A stretch of 64,000 nt of DNA from Pycnococcus provasolii (Eukaryota > Chlorophyta > Pseudoscourfieldiophyceae > Pseudoscourfieldiales). The translations under genes and the position numbers were made by a program. Below, piece after piece: positions 56,372-64,000 of this stretch. The notes beneath the pieces are model-generated. The model did no database searches and was not told the origin of the DNA. It saw only the letters and a program-made list of their open reading frames with translations. How positions within the stretch are numbered: position 1 is the first letter of the stretch; each line of letters begins with the position of its first letter. The DNA is taken from positions 124,001 through 188,000 of the forward strand of contig CP150588.1 in assembly GCA_049487715.1 (NCBI GenBank). Direction: 5' to 3'.

Positions 56372-59311
56372 TTAGCTAAACCAGCCGCGCTTCACGGGCG
56401 CCTCGCCCGCCGCGCGCTTCAAACGCCGCGATGCAAGCACTGCCGCGTCGCGGCTTTCCGCGTCGGAAAACATAAGCTCGCAGGCGATGTGAGGAGGACG
56501 CGCATTTGGTATCGTCAGCGAAAATACCGCCTCCGTGCGATTTGCACCCAAACCGATTGACGCGATATTCGATAATGGCACCTTGTAAATCGCCTTCTTG
56601 TAGCGCGATGCGGCGGAGAGGATACTCAGCTCCTTTTTTGTCACGGATAGCTGCACGGCGTCGCCGTTCGACTTCAACGTCGCCGGAAAGGTCCCACTGC
56701 CACTCGAAGTCGCCGCCTCTACCGCTTTAGAAACGGCAAGAGATAACGGCAGGGGATTGCCGCCGTTCGCCACAATCTCCACCGCCACGCCCGAGACGCC
56801 CGCGCTGTTCGTAGGCAGGCATTGCACGCCCAGCACGTAGCCGTCATCGTCGCACGAGGGGTGGTACTCCGGCGTCGTCGCATCTGCGATCGCTGTCCAC
56901 TCCGTTTCATTCGCATGACGCCGACGCCACTGGAACAGGCACATCGTCGTTCCATTCAGCGGATATCCGGTTGCCGTTAGCGTGCAACCGAGGGCAGGTG
57001 GAACACCAATCGGAGATGAGAACACCTTAAGGTCCTTGATTCCAGGCAAAGTTTTGACACCACCTGCGTTTTTCTCTTTATCCGCCTTTTTCTTTTTCTT
57101 CTCCACAGGTGGCGCCGCAGCAGCTGCGCTTGTCGACGCCTGCGCTGCGTCATCCTCGTCGTCCATGCCAAGCACAGCCGAAGCTGCATCCATGCTCGCC
57201 TTAGGTATCATCATCGTGTCGCCTCGCTTCGTTCGCGTGGTCGCCTTCGCCTTTGCTTTCTTCGTGTCACCACCATCAGGAGGCGGTGCCGCCGAGGAAG
57301 AATTCGGCGCAGCAGCACGATCAGCCTCGCCTCCGTCAGCATTGCGAATCTCGACACGCGGCGCCACGAATGTCGCTGCTAACGCAAACTCGTCGCGCAG
57401 CTCGGCAGTTTTCGTGTCCAATCTCAAGGAAGGGACGCCCGGAACGCCTGAATCTAACACGAGCTGCGGTGCGCCGCGGTCGAGCAGGAGCAAAGGTTTG
57501 TGACCTGGATCTAATGCCGTCGCAAGGGCTTCTGCACCATCAAACATGACGATCACCTGGCCATTGCGCAGCACGAGTGTTCCAGCGGCACCTGTCGACA
57601 CATCTGTCACATCCAAAGGGCCTGATACACCATCCGCACGACGCCGGGCGTCTGCCTGCAACTCCGGAGGAACAGCAACTGGCTCGGAACCCATGGCGGT
57701 TGCCATGGCACCTTTGGTCCCATCTTCCGCCATCGGAGTCGCATCCACACAGTACATAGCGCCAATGTCCGCCGCGGTGAGCACGATCGTTGGTCGCTTG
57801 GCACCAGGCACTGGAGCGAACGGTTCGCCTGGACCATGCTTCTTCCACTTGAAGCGGCACTTCTTGCAATTCTTCATGGCACCCTTCGCCGTGATCGTCG
57901 AACCAACAGCGAGCTTTCCCGAGATGGAGAATCGTTCAATGCGCGGCTTCGAGGGGTCGACGGGCGGTGCGGGTTTCTCTTCGGGCGTTTCTATCTGCGC
58001 AGACGCAGTGGGAGGGGGCGGCGGCGCGCTTTTCGGCGACTGAGCCGGAGGCGAAATGGAGCCCGGCGGTGGTGGTGGCGGTGCCCACTCCGCGACGTGC
58101 TTAGCACGAACTTTTCGCATCTCTGCAGCCTCCTTCGCCCGTGCTTCGTCACTCGACCGCTCAGAGATGAATGGCGCAGGCGCAGGCGCCGGAGGAGGTG
58201 GCGGTTTCGCCTCCTCCTTTGCCTTTGCCTTCGCTTCCGCCTTGGCTTCCGCCGCCTCTTTCTCTTTTTTCTGCGCCTTGAGTTTGTCTTTCTCCTGCAC
58301 AGCCTTGCGAACGGCGATGGAGTCGCGCCGCATCTTTTGGATTTTTCGCGCCGCCGCTTCATGCGCCTCCTTGTCATCCGTCTCCACCTTCGCGGGAGCC
58401 TTTTTCTTCGCGGGACTCTTCGTTGCCGGCGGCGGCGGCGGCGGCGGACCTGGCGCCGCTGCAACTGCAACTGCAACGGCAGATTCCTCGAACTTCGGCT
58501 GCATGGATCGCAGTTCGTTCTCGTAGAACCGTCGCTGTGCCGCCGACTCCTCGGCTCGTGCCTCCGCCGCTGCAGCGGCGGCGAGGCGTTCCGCGGCGGC
58601 GGCGCGCTCGCTTTCGGCGGCAACCTGAGCTTCTAGATCACTGACTCGAGTCGAGAGCGTGGCGTTTTGCATCTCTACTTCCTTCAGTCGTGCCGACGTG
58701 TTGTCGAGTGTTTCGTTGAGACGGCGCTTCGATGCGCGCAGTGCGTCTAGCTCGTGCGCACCGTCGCTGCTTGACATGCGCGACTGCATGAGTTCGCTCG
58801 AGAGTTTTGCCACCTGTTGTTCGCGCTCTCCAAGCCGCGCGTCAAGCTTTTCAAGCTGCGTGCGTGCTTCCGCAAGTTCGTCCGCGAACGCCTGCTCCTT
58901 TGTTCGCAGCGTCTCTTGCAGTCGTTCGTGTTCGTCAACCGCCGCGACGTAGCGCACACGCCACTGTTCGTCCATCGCGCGTATTTCCTCGGACACCTTC
59001 TCTGTTGTGGTGCTCTCTTCTTCGTTCTTGGCGATTCTGAGTTGTCGTTTGGTTTTTTCGAGCTCCGCTTGTGTTTTCGCGAGAGCTTCCTTGGTTGCGT
59101 GCGCGTCTCTCTGTGCCGCCAGCGACTCCCACTCCGTCGTTCGTATGCGTTGTTTGAGCCAGCTCACCTCGTTCGCCTTTCTTTGAATTTCCTTCTCGGC
59201 GACGTCGATGACGCTCGCCCACTGCTGCACCTGCTGCCTGAGCGCGATGGCCGCCTCCGGCGTTGGTGCTGACGTCGTCATCATCGATGGGGTGGCGGAG
59301 GACGTCGTCAT
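56372..59311 (-). CDS. Coiled-coil protein with AIR9-type Ig/A9 repeats and PH-like C-terminus
   Basis: A 979-residue cytoskeletal-type protein from ATG 59311 (the frame upstream starts only with GTG). Residues about 30-290 are a long coiled coil (AEKEIQRKANEVSWLKQRI), then alanine/lysine- and proline-rich linkers with PPPPPP tracts. A first A9/Ig-like domain (IERFSISGKLAVGSTITAKG, then MYCVDATPMAEDG) and a second one (LGCTLTATGYPLNGTTMCLF, then GVQCLPTNSAGVSG) follow. The C-terminal 130 residues (VQLSVTKKELSILSAASRYK; CELMFSDAESRDAAVLASRR) resemble a PH-like fold. A9 repeats occur in the microtubule-associated AIR9 and the Ig-PH pair in the actin-binding SCAB1 of plants. A role at the cytoskeleton is inferred. 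Confidence 0.7.
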   Translation of the reverse strand: MTTSSATPSMMTTSAPTPEAAIALRQQVQQWASVIDVAEKEIQRKANEVSWLKQRIRTTEWESLAAQRDAHATKEALAKTQAELEKTKRQLRIAKNEEESTTTEKVSEEIRAMDEQWRVRYVAAVDEHERLQETLRTKEQAFADELAEARTQLEKLDARLGEREQQVAKLSSELMQSRMSSSDGAHELDALRASKRRLNETLDNTSARLKEVEMQNATLSTRVSDLEAQVAAESERAAAAERLAAAAAAEARAEESAAQRRFYENELRSMQPKFEESAVAVAVAAAPGPPPPPPPATKSPAKKKAPAKVETDDKEAHEAAARKIQKMRRDSIAVRKAVQEKDKLKAQKKEKEAAEAKAEAKAKAKEEAKPPPPPAPAPAPFISERSSDEARAKEAAEMRKVRAKHVAEWAPPPPPPGSISPPAQSPKSAPPPPPTASAQIETPEEKPAPPVDPSKPRIERFSISGKLAVGSTITAKGAMKNCKKCRFKWKKHGPGEPFAPVPGAKRPTIVLTAADIGAMYCVDATPMAEDGTKGAMATAMGSEPVAVPPELQADARRRADGVSGPLDVTDVSTGAAGTLVLRNGQVIVMFDGAEALATALDPGHKPLLLLDRGAPQLVLDSGVPGVPSLRLDTKTAELRDEFALAATFVAPRVEIRNADGGEADRAAAPNSSSAAPPPDGGDTKKAKAKATTRTKRGDTMMIPKASMDAASAVLGMDDEDDAAQASTSAAAAAPPVEKKKKKADKEKNAGGVKTLPGIKDLKVFSSPIGVPPALGCTLTATGYPLNGTTMCLFQWRRRHANETEWTAIADATTPEYHPSCDDDGYVLGVQCLPTNSAGVSGVAVEIVANGGNPLPLSLAVSKAVEAATSSGSGTFPATLKSNGDAVQLSVTKKELSILSAASRYKKAIYKVPLSNIASIGLGANRTEAVFSLTIPNARPPHIACELMFSDAESRDAAVLASRRLKRAAGEAPVKRGWFS

Positions 59312-59973
59312 CCCTGACGACGTGGAGTTGTTGTTTGGTGGTAAAGTGAGCAAGCGAGCTCGAAAATACTCACGGAGCTCACACACGCGAGCCAGGGCTC
59401 ACACGCACGCACACAAGAGTGCGGCTCACAGCTCACGCACGAAACGACAGCAAGAGTCTACCTTCCTGTATGTAACACGCCACTCGAAGAGCTCGAATGT
59501 CGCTCGCTCAGCTCGCTAGCTTATCGCTTATCGCTCGCTTAGCACGCCCAGTACAAATACACGAGCTGAGCTGAGTGCGCCTGTCTCGAATATACTTAAG
59601 TAAGCTCAACAAGACTCGCACGCACAAAAAGGCTGCTTGAGCCAAGTGTTCGAGCTGGACCGACGTGGTTGTTGCCGCTGCTCTCTGCTTAAGCCGTTGC
59701 TCGCCCGAACGTAAGGAGGCTCAACAAGACTCGCACAACCAGGCCGCACAATATATTAGCCGTTGCGAGCACAGCCGATGAAGATGTGAATGGCCAACAC
59801 TTAAGTTGGGAATGGCCAAGCCAAACCTTCTTCTGAATTAATTCTGAATTTAAAATTCTGAATTAAATTCCCATCCGCTCCAGAAGACTCGGCGAAAAAT
59901 CCAAAAATGTTAAAATGATGAAGGCGACCCAAAAGAGGCAACGGTCATATTATTACATACCACTATTACATAT
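59312..59973. other. Upstream region of the coiled-coil gene
   Basis: CTCGCACGCAC, GCTCGCTTAGC and similar short repeats are common at 59390-59760. No gene is supported. Confidence 0.55.
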
Positions 59974-60225
59974 GTGAGTTCTCATTGGGGGACGGTGCTA
60001 ACACGCACGCAACGTGGTGGTCAAGCGAGCTGCGAGTGAGTTCTCATTGGTGGACGGTGCTAACACGCACGCAACGACGTGGTCAAGCGAGCTGCAAGTG
60101 AGTTCTCATTGGTGGGACGGTGCTAACACGCACTCAACGTGGTGGTCAAGCGAGCTCGTTGAGTTCTCGTTGGTGGACGGTGCTAACACGCACTCACTCA
60201 ACGTGGTGGTCAAGCCAAGCCGTCA
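59974..60225. repeat. Tandem repeat, four copies of about 62 bp
   Basis: Copies start at 59974, 60036, 60098 and about 60159. The unit is GTGAGTTCTCATTGGTGGAC then GGTGCTAACACGCACGCAAC and GTGGTGGTCAAGCGAGCT. The last two copies carry CACTCA variants. It lies upstream of the LRR gene and just before the CCCTAA array. Confidence 0.9.
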
Positions 60226-60284
60226 AGGAGCTTGAACGGCGCGCCAGGTACAGTAGATCCGGCCAAGGAGGAGTGAGCCTTGAC

Positions 60285-60332
60285 TAACCCTACCCCTAAC
60301 CCTAACCCTAGCCCTAACCCTAACCCTAACCC
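60285..60332 (-). repeat. CCCTAA array upstream of the LRR gene
   Basis: About eight units of CCCTAA with two variants (CCCCTAA, CCCTAG), ending about 105 nt before ATG 60437; CCCTAA on the coding strand. It is the longest telomere-like array in the window. Confidence 0.92.
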
Positions 60333-60436
60333 GTCTCCGCCGTCCCTCTTCTAAATTCTGCTTTCCAACTTCTGAGTGAGATGTCCCTTTCCCGCCCCCC
60401 TCCCATTATTGTTTTTCATCAGCATTTTATTTTGTG

Positions 60437-62653
60437 ATGCCGTCCCATGATGTGTCCTCGTCGGAGGAGCGCAGCACGCGCAGCAGCATTATCACGCGCA
60501 GTAGCATTGTCACGCGCTCTTTAACTCGTTTCGGCTTACATTTCTCTGGTGGTGGTGGTGGTGGTGAATTTCGAGCTGGTGGTTCCTGTGGTTTGATGTG
60601 GGAACGTGTTCTGATCATAATCAACGATCACGAGCTACTCCATCCGCTTGATGTCGCCAACTTAGCCCTGGTCTCGTGCTCCTCTGCCGCTTTAGCGCGT
60701 CTCTTCAACAGACATCTCAAGCTCTATGAACGTGCGATTACCGTCGTGAACGAAAATCATATGCTGGAACCACGTGATATCGCGACGTTGGCGTGTGTTT
60801 CCAAACATAACGCAAGCTTAGCCGTGTCTCTCAGCGAACGAGTTCGCAATGTTGAATTGCCGACCTTTACGCGTGCCGGGCAAGAAAAAGTGCTTGGACT
60901 CGTACGAGGTGTAGAGAAAGGCATGTACGCTCAACTCGACAAACTCATGTTGAACTACGTGACGTGTGGCGTCACTGGTATCACCGCGCTTTCGGAAGCG
61001 GCTGAGAAGGGCTTTTTCAAACAACTCACGAGCCTCGAGCTAGGCTACAGCCATAGCGGAGCTGACGGCATAAGCGCGCTTGTCGCTTCGACTGTGAAAG
61101 GAGCGTTCAAGCAGCTGAATCGCCTCAAGCTGAACAGTAATGATATCGATGATGACGGCATAACCGCGCTTGCCGCTTCGACCGTCAAAGGAGCGTTCAA
61201 GCAGCTTACCGAGCTCGATGTCGCACATAACAAGATCACCGCAACTGGCGTTATCGCGCTCGTGGACGCTAATTGGTGCACTCAACTTACGCTGCTTGAC
61301 CTCAGTGGGAACGCCATCGGAGTGGACGGTGCGCGTGCACTTGCAGAGTCGGCGGAGCGAGGCGCATTTGCTCGCCTCACCGAGCTGATCGTGCAAAGCT
61401 GCCAACTCGGCGATGACGGCATCATGCTGCTCGCGGGTGCTTCAGAGCGAGGTGCGTTCAAGGAGGTGACCAAGTTGATTCTTTCAAACAATGGTATGAC
61501 TGCGAACGGAACGCGCGCCTTCGCGCACGCGGTGGAAAGAGGCGCATTTGCGCGTCTGACTGATCTCGGCCTTTGGTACAATCGATTCATCGGCGACGAA
61601 GGGATTTCAGCAATATGCGAGGTAGCGGAGCGCAACCTACCAGACGGCGCATTCAACCTTCTCACCTCGCTTATTTTGGGGTTTTGCGGCATCAGCGAGG
61701 AAGGCATTGGCTCACTTGCGAGTGCGGCACAACGAGGCGCGTTCGCAAAGGTTGAAAATCTAAATCTACACGGAAACAGAGTGGGTGACATTGGTATGCT
61801 GCATTTTTTGCCATACGATATTATGAGTAATGTGAGCACAGTAGATGGCTTGGAGAGTGCGCTTATGGGGAGTGCGGGGCGCTCAGCTGAGACTGTCGCA
61901 TTTGGAAGCGTTACTAGGCTCGAACTTGAAGAATGTGGCATTGGTAATCAGGGCATGATAGCGCTCGCGCTATGGGCAGGGGCAGGTGGACTTAAGAAAC
62001 TTGCCAAGCTCAACCTCGACTCTAATTCTGTTGGCAGCGGAGGCTTGACCGCGTTCGCGATAGTTGCCGAGTCAGGTGGGTTTCCCGCACTCATCAATCT
62101 GCGACTTCATGACAATTCTATGTCAAACCGCAACGAGACCAACGCTGGTGTTTTCAGATTCTCACAAGCTGCAGAGCGCGGCGCATTTCCAAAGCTAGTC
62201 AGGCTTGATTTGAGCAAGCTAAGAGCACATGCGTTTTGCGCCATCGTAAATGCCGCGGAGCGAGGTGCGTTTAAGGAAGTGCGCAAACTCTCACTCGACG
62301 GTAGTGGCGTCAATGCAACCACCGTGTCCGTACTTGCAGAAGCAGCGCAAAGGGGCGCATTTCCACAGCTTTCTAAACTTGATATGTGCTACTGCGACAT
62401 TGGCGATGTGGGCATTCGCGCTCTTGCACAGGCGGCGGAGCATGGCGCCTTCAAGAAACTTACCAGTCTGCAGCTTCAATGTAGCCGCGTCGGAAACGAA
62501 GGCGCGCTCTCACTCATAGAGGCTATACGTCGCGGCGGATTCTCTCAGCTCAGAAGCCTCGACATCACTGCGAGGGACGAGGACGAGGACGAGTATTTCG
62601 TCGATGACGAGATCTACGATACCTTGATGGAAAGTATGAGGCTGCATGTGTGA
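60437..62653 (+). CDS. Leucine-rich repeat protein (ribonuclease-inhibitor type)
   Basis: A 738-residue protein from ATG 60437. The N-terminal 120 residues contain a repeated F-box-like pair (LHPLDVANLALVSCSSAALA and LEPRDIATLACVSKHNASLA). From about residue 140 to 720 run some 20 LRRs of about 28 residues with the consensus AAERGAFxxLxxLxLxxNxI followed by GDxGIxALA, for example GAFKKLTSLQLQCSRVGNEG. The C-terminus is acidic. Such GAF-type LRR proteins are expanded in several unicellular algae. There is no nucleotide-binding domain, kinase or membrane segment, so an adaptor or ubiquitin-ligase substrate receptor role is only a guess. Confidence 0.85.
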   Translation: MPSHDVSSSEERSTRSSIITRSSIVTRSLTRFGLHFSGGGGGGEFRAGGSCGLMWERVLIIINDHELLHPLDVANLALVSCSSAALARLFNRHLKLYERAITVVNENHMLEPRDIATLACVSKHNASLAVSLSERVRNVELPTFTRAGQEKVLGLVRGVEKGMYAQLDKLMLNYVTCGVTGITALSEAAEKGFFKQLTSLELGYSHSGADGISALVASTVKGAFKQLNRLKLNSNDIDDDGITALAASTVKGAFKQLTELDVAHNKITATGVIALVDANWCTQLTLLDLSGNAIGVDGARALAESAERGAFARLTELIVQSCQLGDDGIMLLAGASERGAFKEVTKLILSNNGMTANGTRAFAHAVERGAFARLTDLGLWYNRFIGDEGISAICEVAERNLPDGAFNLLTSLILGFCGISEEGIGSLASAAQRGAFAKVENLNLHGNRVGDIGMLHFLPYDIMSNVSTVDGLESALMGSAGRSAETVAFGSVTRLELEECGIGNQGMIALALWAGAGGLKKLAKLNLDSNSVGSGGLTAFAIVAESGGFPALINLRLHDNSMSNRNETNAGVFRFSQAAERGAFPKLVRLDLSKLRAHAFCAIVNAAERGAFKEVRKLSLDGSGVNATTVSVLAEAAQRGAFPQLSKLDMCYCDIGDVGIRALAQAAEHGAFKKLTSLQLQCSRVGNEGALSLIEAIRRGGFSQLRSLDITARDEDEDEYFVDDEIYDTLMESMRLHV

Positions 62654-63110
62654 TTCACACATCCTATCACGCTGTCTCCCGCAACACAGCACGCGTCGCG
62701 TCTGTCCTGATTTTCGCATGGACCTGCGCGTCACGTGACACGCATGCGCATGTGCGGTGACAACGACGTCACGTTGCACAGTTGCTATCCCGGCCGCGGA
62801 TGCATGGTACGACTGTACTCTAATATAGTTGCGTGTCACACTGTCTCACGTCTCTCTGAGTCTTTTTGGCTACGAGTAAAAATACTCGTGCAGAGTTATA
62901 CATACAACCTCGTTGAACGTGTTGTCGTCAACAACTTAACAACTTGTCCAACATGTTCAGGCGTTGGCGCAACGGCGATCGCGTTCTGTTGTGTCACCAG
63001 GTGACCAACCTGATTTGCTTCGGGTTCTCGGCTCGGCTGATTCGACCTTGGGGGTGGGGTCCCCGGAACCGGCAATTCGTGGGGGTACACACACTCCGCA
63101 GAAGTCTTCA
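62654..63110. other. Promoter region of the aspartokinase gene
   Basis: The palindromic TCACGTGACACGCATGCGCATG lies near 62730-62751 and includes a CACGTG G-box core. No gene is supported. Confidence 0.55.
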
Positions 63111-64000
63111 ATGGCGGCGGTTCGCATGTCAACGCGCGATACACCACGTGTATGTACATCTGGTCGTCGTCATGTTCATTATGCTCGTCAACTTGGCTCT
63201 AGGAGGCTCTTAGCATCTCCGCGTGTGCATCTCGGCGACGTCTCAAGTTTGTGTTTCCCTTCGTCGTCATTGTCGTTATCGTCGTCGTCGTCATCACCAT
63301 CGTCGTTATCATCGTCATCACCATCGTTATCACCGTCGTCATCATCGCGTCGGTGGCGATCTTGTGTGCGTGCTTCGTCAGTACCTTCATCAAGTCAGTC
63401 TTCAGAATCAGAATCTGCGCCTTTGTCTTTGCCGGCTTTGGAACTGCCAGGTGCCTCTTTGGACGAAATCTCAGTCGTGTACAAGTTCGGAGGATCGTCC
63501 GTCGCGAACTTTGAACGCGTCGTGGAAGTCACAGATATCATATGCGCATTCAAAGAGAACGCACCCGCCGTCGTCGTCTCAGCCATGGGAAAGACGACCA
63601 ACAACCTGCTGGCGGCGGGCGAACTCGCGGAGGCGATGTGCAAAAATAAAGCACGAGGAAGCGTCACCACGGACGACATCGAAGAACTTGAGCCCGTCGC
63701 AACCATCAGGAAACTGCACGAGGAGACGTGCCACAAGCTCGGACTCGACGACGATGTCGCGAAGGATGTTGACTCACTGCTTCGTGACCTCGTGGGACTG
63801 CTCGTCGGCGTCGCTCTCTTAGGGGAGTGCAGCGTGCGAGCGCGCGACTCGCTCGTCAGCTACGGAGAACGCATGTCGAGCCGAATCGTCGCGGGTGCTC
63901 TCGAGGCGAGGGGCGTACCCGCTGTCGCGCTCGACGCCTTCCGCATCGGCGTCGCCACAAATGACGAGTTTGGAAACGCCGTCGTGATGTACGAGGAGAC
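63111..64000 (+). CDS. Aspartokinase, plastid, monofunctional plant type (5' part, runs off the window)
   Basis: Catalyses the ATP-dependent phosphorylation of aspartate, the first step to Lys, Thr, Met and Ile in plastids. The frame from ATG 63111 is open to the end of the window (296 codons). It starts MAAVRMSTRDTPRV and continues through a serine-rich leader of about 110 residues made of TCG/TCA/CCA codons. The kinase core begins ISVVYKFGGSSVANFERV (KFGGSSV), then VVVSAMGKTTNNLLAAGELA, EELEPVATIRKLHEETCHKL and the substrate loop SYGERMSSRIVAGALEARGV. These are the hallmarks of plant monofunctional lysine-sensitive AK. The two ACT domains expected for feedback control lie beyond the window. 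A second in-frame ATG at 63126 is an alternative start. Confidence 0.93.
   Translation, partial: MAAVRMSTRDTPRVCTSGRRHVHYARQLGSRRLLASPRVHLGDVSSLCFPSSSLSLSSSSSSPSSLSSSSPSLSPSSSSRRWRSCVRASSVPSSSQSSESESAPLSLPALELPGASLDEISVVYKFGGSSVANFERVVEVTDIICAFKENAPAVVVSAMGKTTNNLLAAGELAEAMCKNKARGSVTTDDIEELEPVATIRKLHEETCHKLGLDDDVAKDVDSLLRDLVGLLVGVALLGECSVRARDSLVSYGERMSSRIVAGALEARGVPAVALDAFRIGVATNDEFGNAVVMYEE

Noticed and set aside
60285-60332. True chromosome end
   Set aside because: Genes continue on both sides and the array has only about eight units; it is interstitial.
63223-63822. 199-codon frame starting MCISATSQVC, and the valine/isoleucine-rich 63251 frame
   Set aside because: Shadow frames of the aspartokinase serine-rich leader; the kinase motifs lie in the frame from 63111, which runs off the window.

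Overview
The window is nuclear DNA of a green-lineage, flagellate unicellular alga; a prasinophyte-type chlorophyte fits best. Evidence: a CONSTANS-like protein (two B-boxes plus CCT), the photosystem II assembly factor LPA1, a plant-type monofunctional aspartokinase with a plastid leader, a peroxisomal AAE17/18-like acyl-activating enzyme ending in SKL, an AIR9/SCAB-like coiled-coil protein and a CFAP141-like axonemal protein. Genes are dense, lie on both strands and are mostly intronless. Where introns occur they are GT-AG, short (97-418 nt) and often begin GTAC or GTATGT. The genus cannot be named from sequence alone.

Layout. 1-3.8 kb: an MIT-like alanine-rich protein and a two-exon CFAP141-like gene. 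3.8-11 kb: the CONSTANS-like factor, a secreted proline/arginine-rich protein (two exons), an RsmE-family rRNA methyltransferase, a small unknown protein and a two-exon membrane EF-hand protein. 12.3-14.2 kb: retroelement relics. 14.7-22.8 kb: a BAHD-like acyltransferase, a Ca-regulated ATP-Mg/Pi mitochondrial carrier, an amidohydrolase and the AAE17/18-like enzyme. 22.9-25 kb: tandem repeats and a Ty3/gypsy reverse transcriptase relic. 25.2-36.9 kb: a signal-anchored protein, a soluble ABC ATPase (ABCI/CAF16 type), a Jupiter/HN1-motif protein, a small EF-hand protein, PIG-U, ribosomal protein eS8 and LPA1. 37-40 kb: an inverted repeat and a GC-rich delta-9-type desaturase. 40-50.2 kb: a TPR-PRMT, a degraded GC-rich locus, a Gfo/Idh/MocA oxidoreductase, a GC-rich ORF with an in-frame TGA, a retroelement RNase H relic, a TET/JBP-like 2OG dioxygenase and a small ORF 3 nt behind it. 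50.5-59.3 kb: a giant receptor (ANF ligand-binding, cysteine-rich, multi-TM, EF-hands) and the AIR9/SCAB-like protein. 60.4-64 kb: an LRR protein and the 5' part of aspartokinase.

The genes are housekeeping and signalling genes with no operon logic. Calcium is a recurring theme: four EF-hand proteins lie in 64 kb. Two genome-wide signals look new: (i) short interstitial TTAGGG arrays just upstream of several start codons, and at the 3' ends of two coding regions, where they supply the stop codon; (ii) a recurrent AACCCCGAAT(AAT) motif 75-200 nt upstream of several unrelated genes, mostly in one orientation. No tRNA, rRNA, CRISPR or intact transposon was seen.
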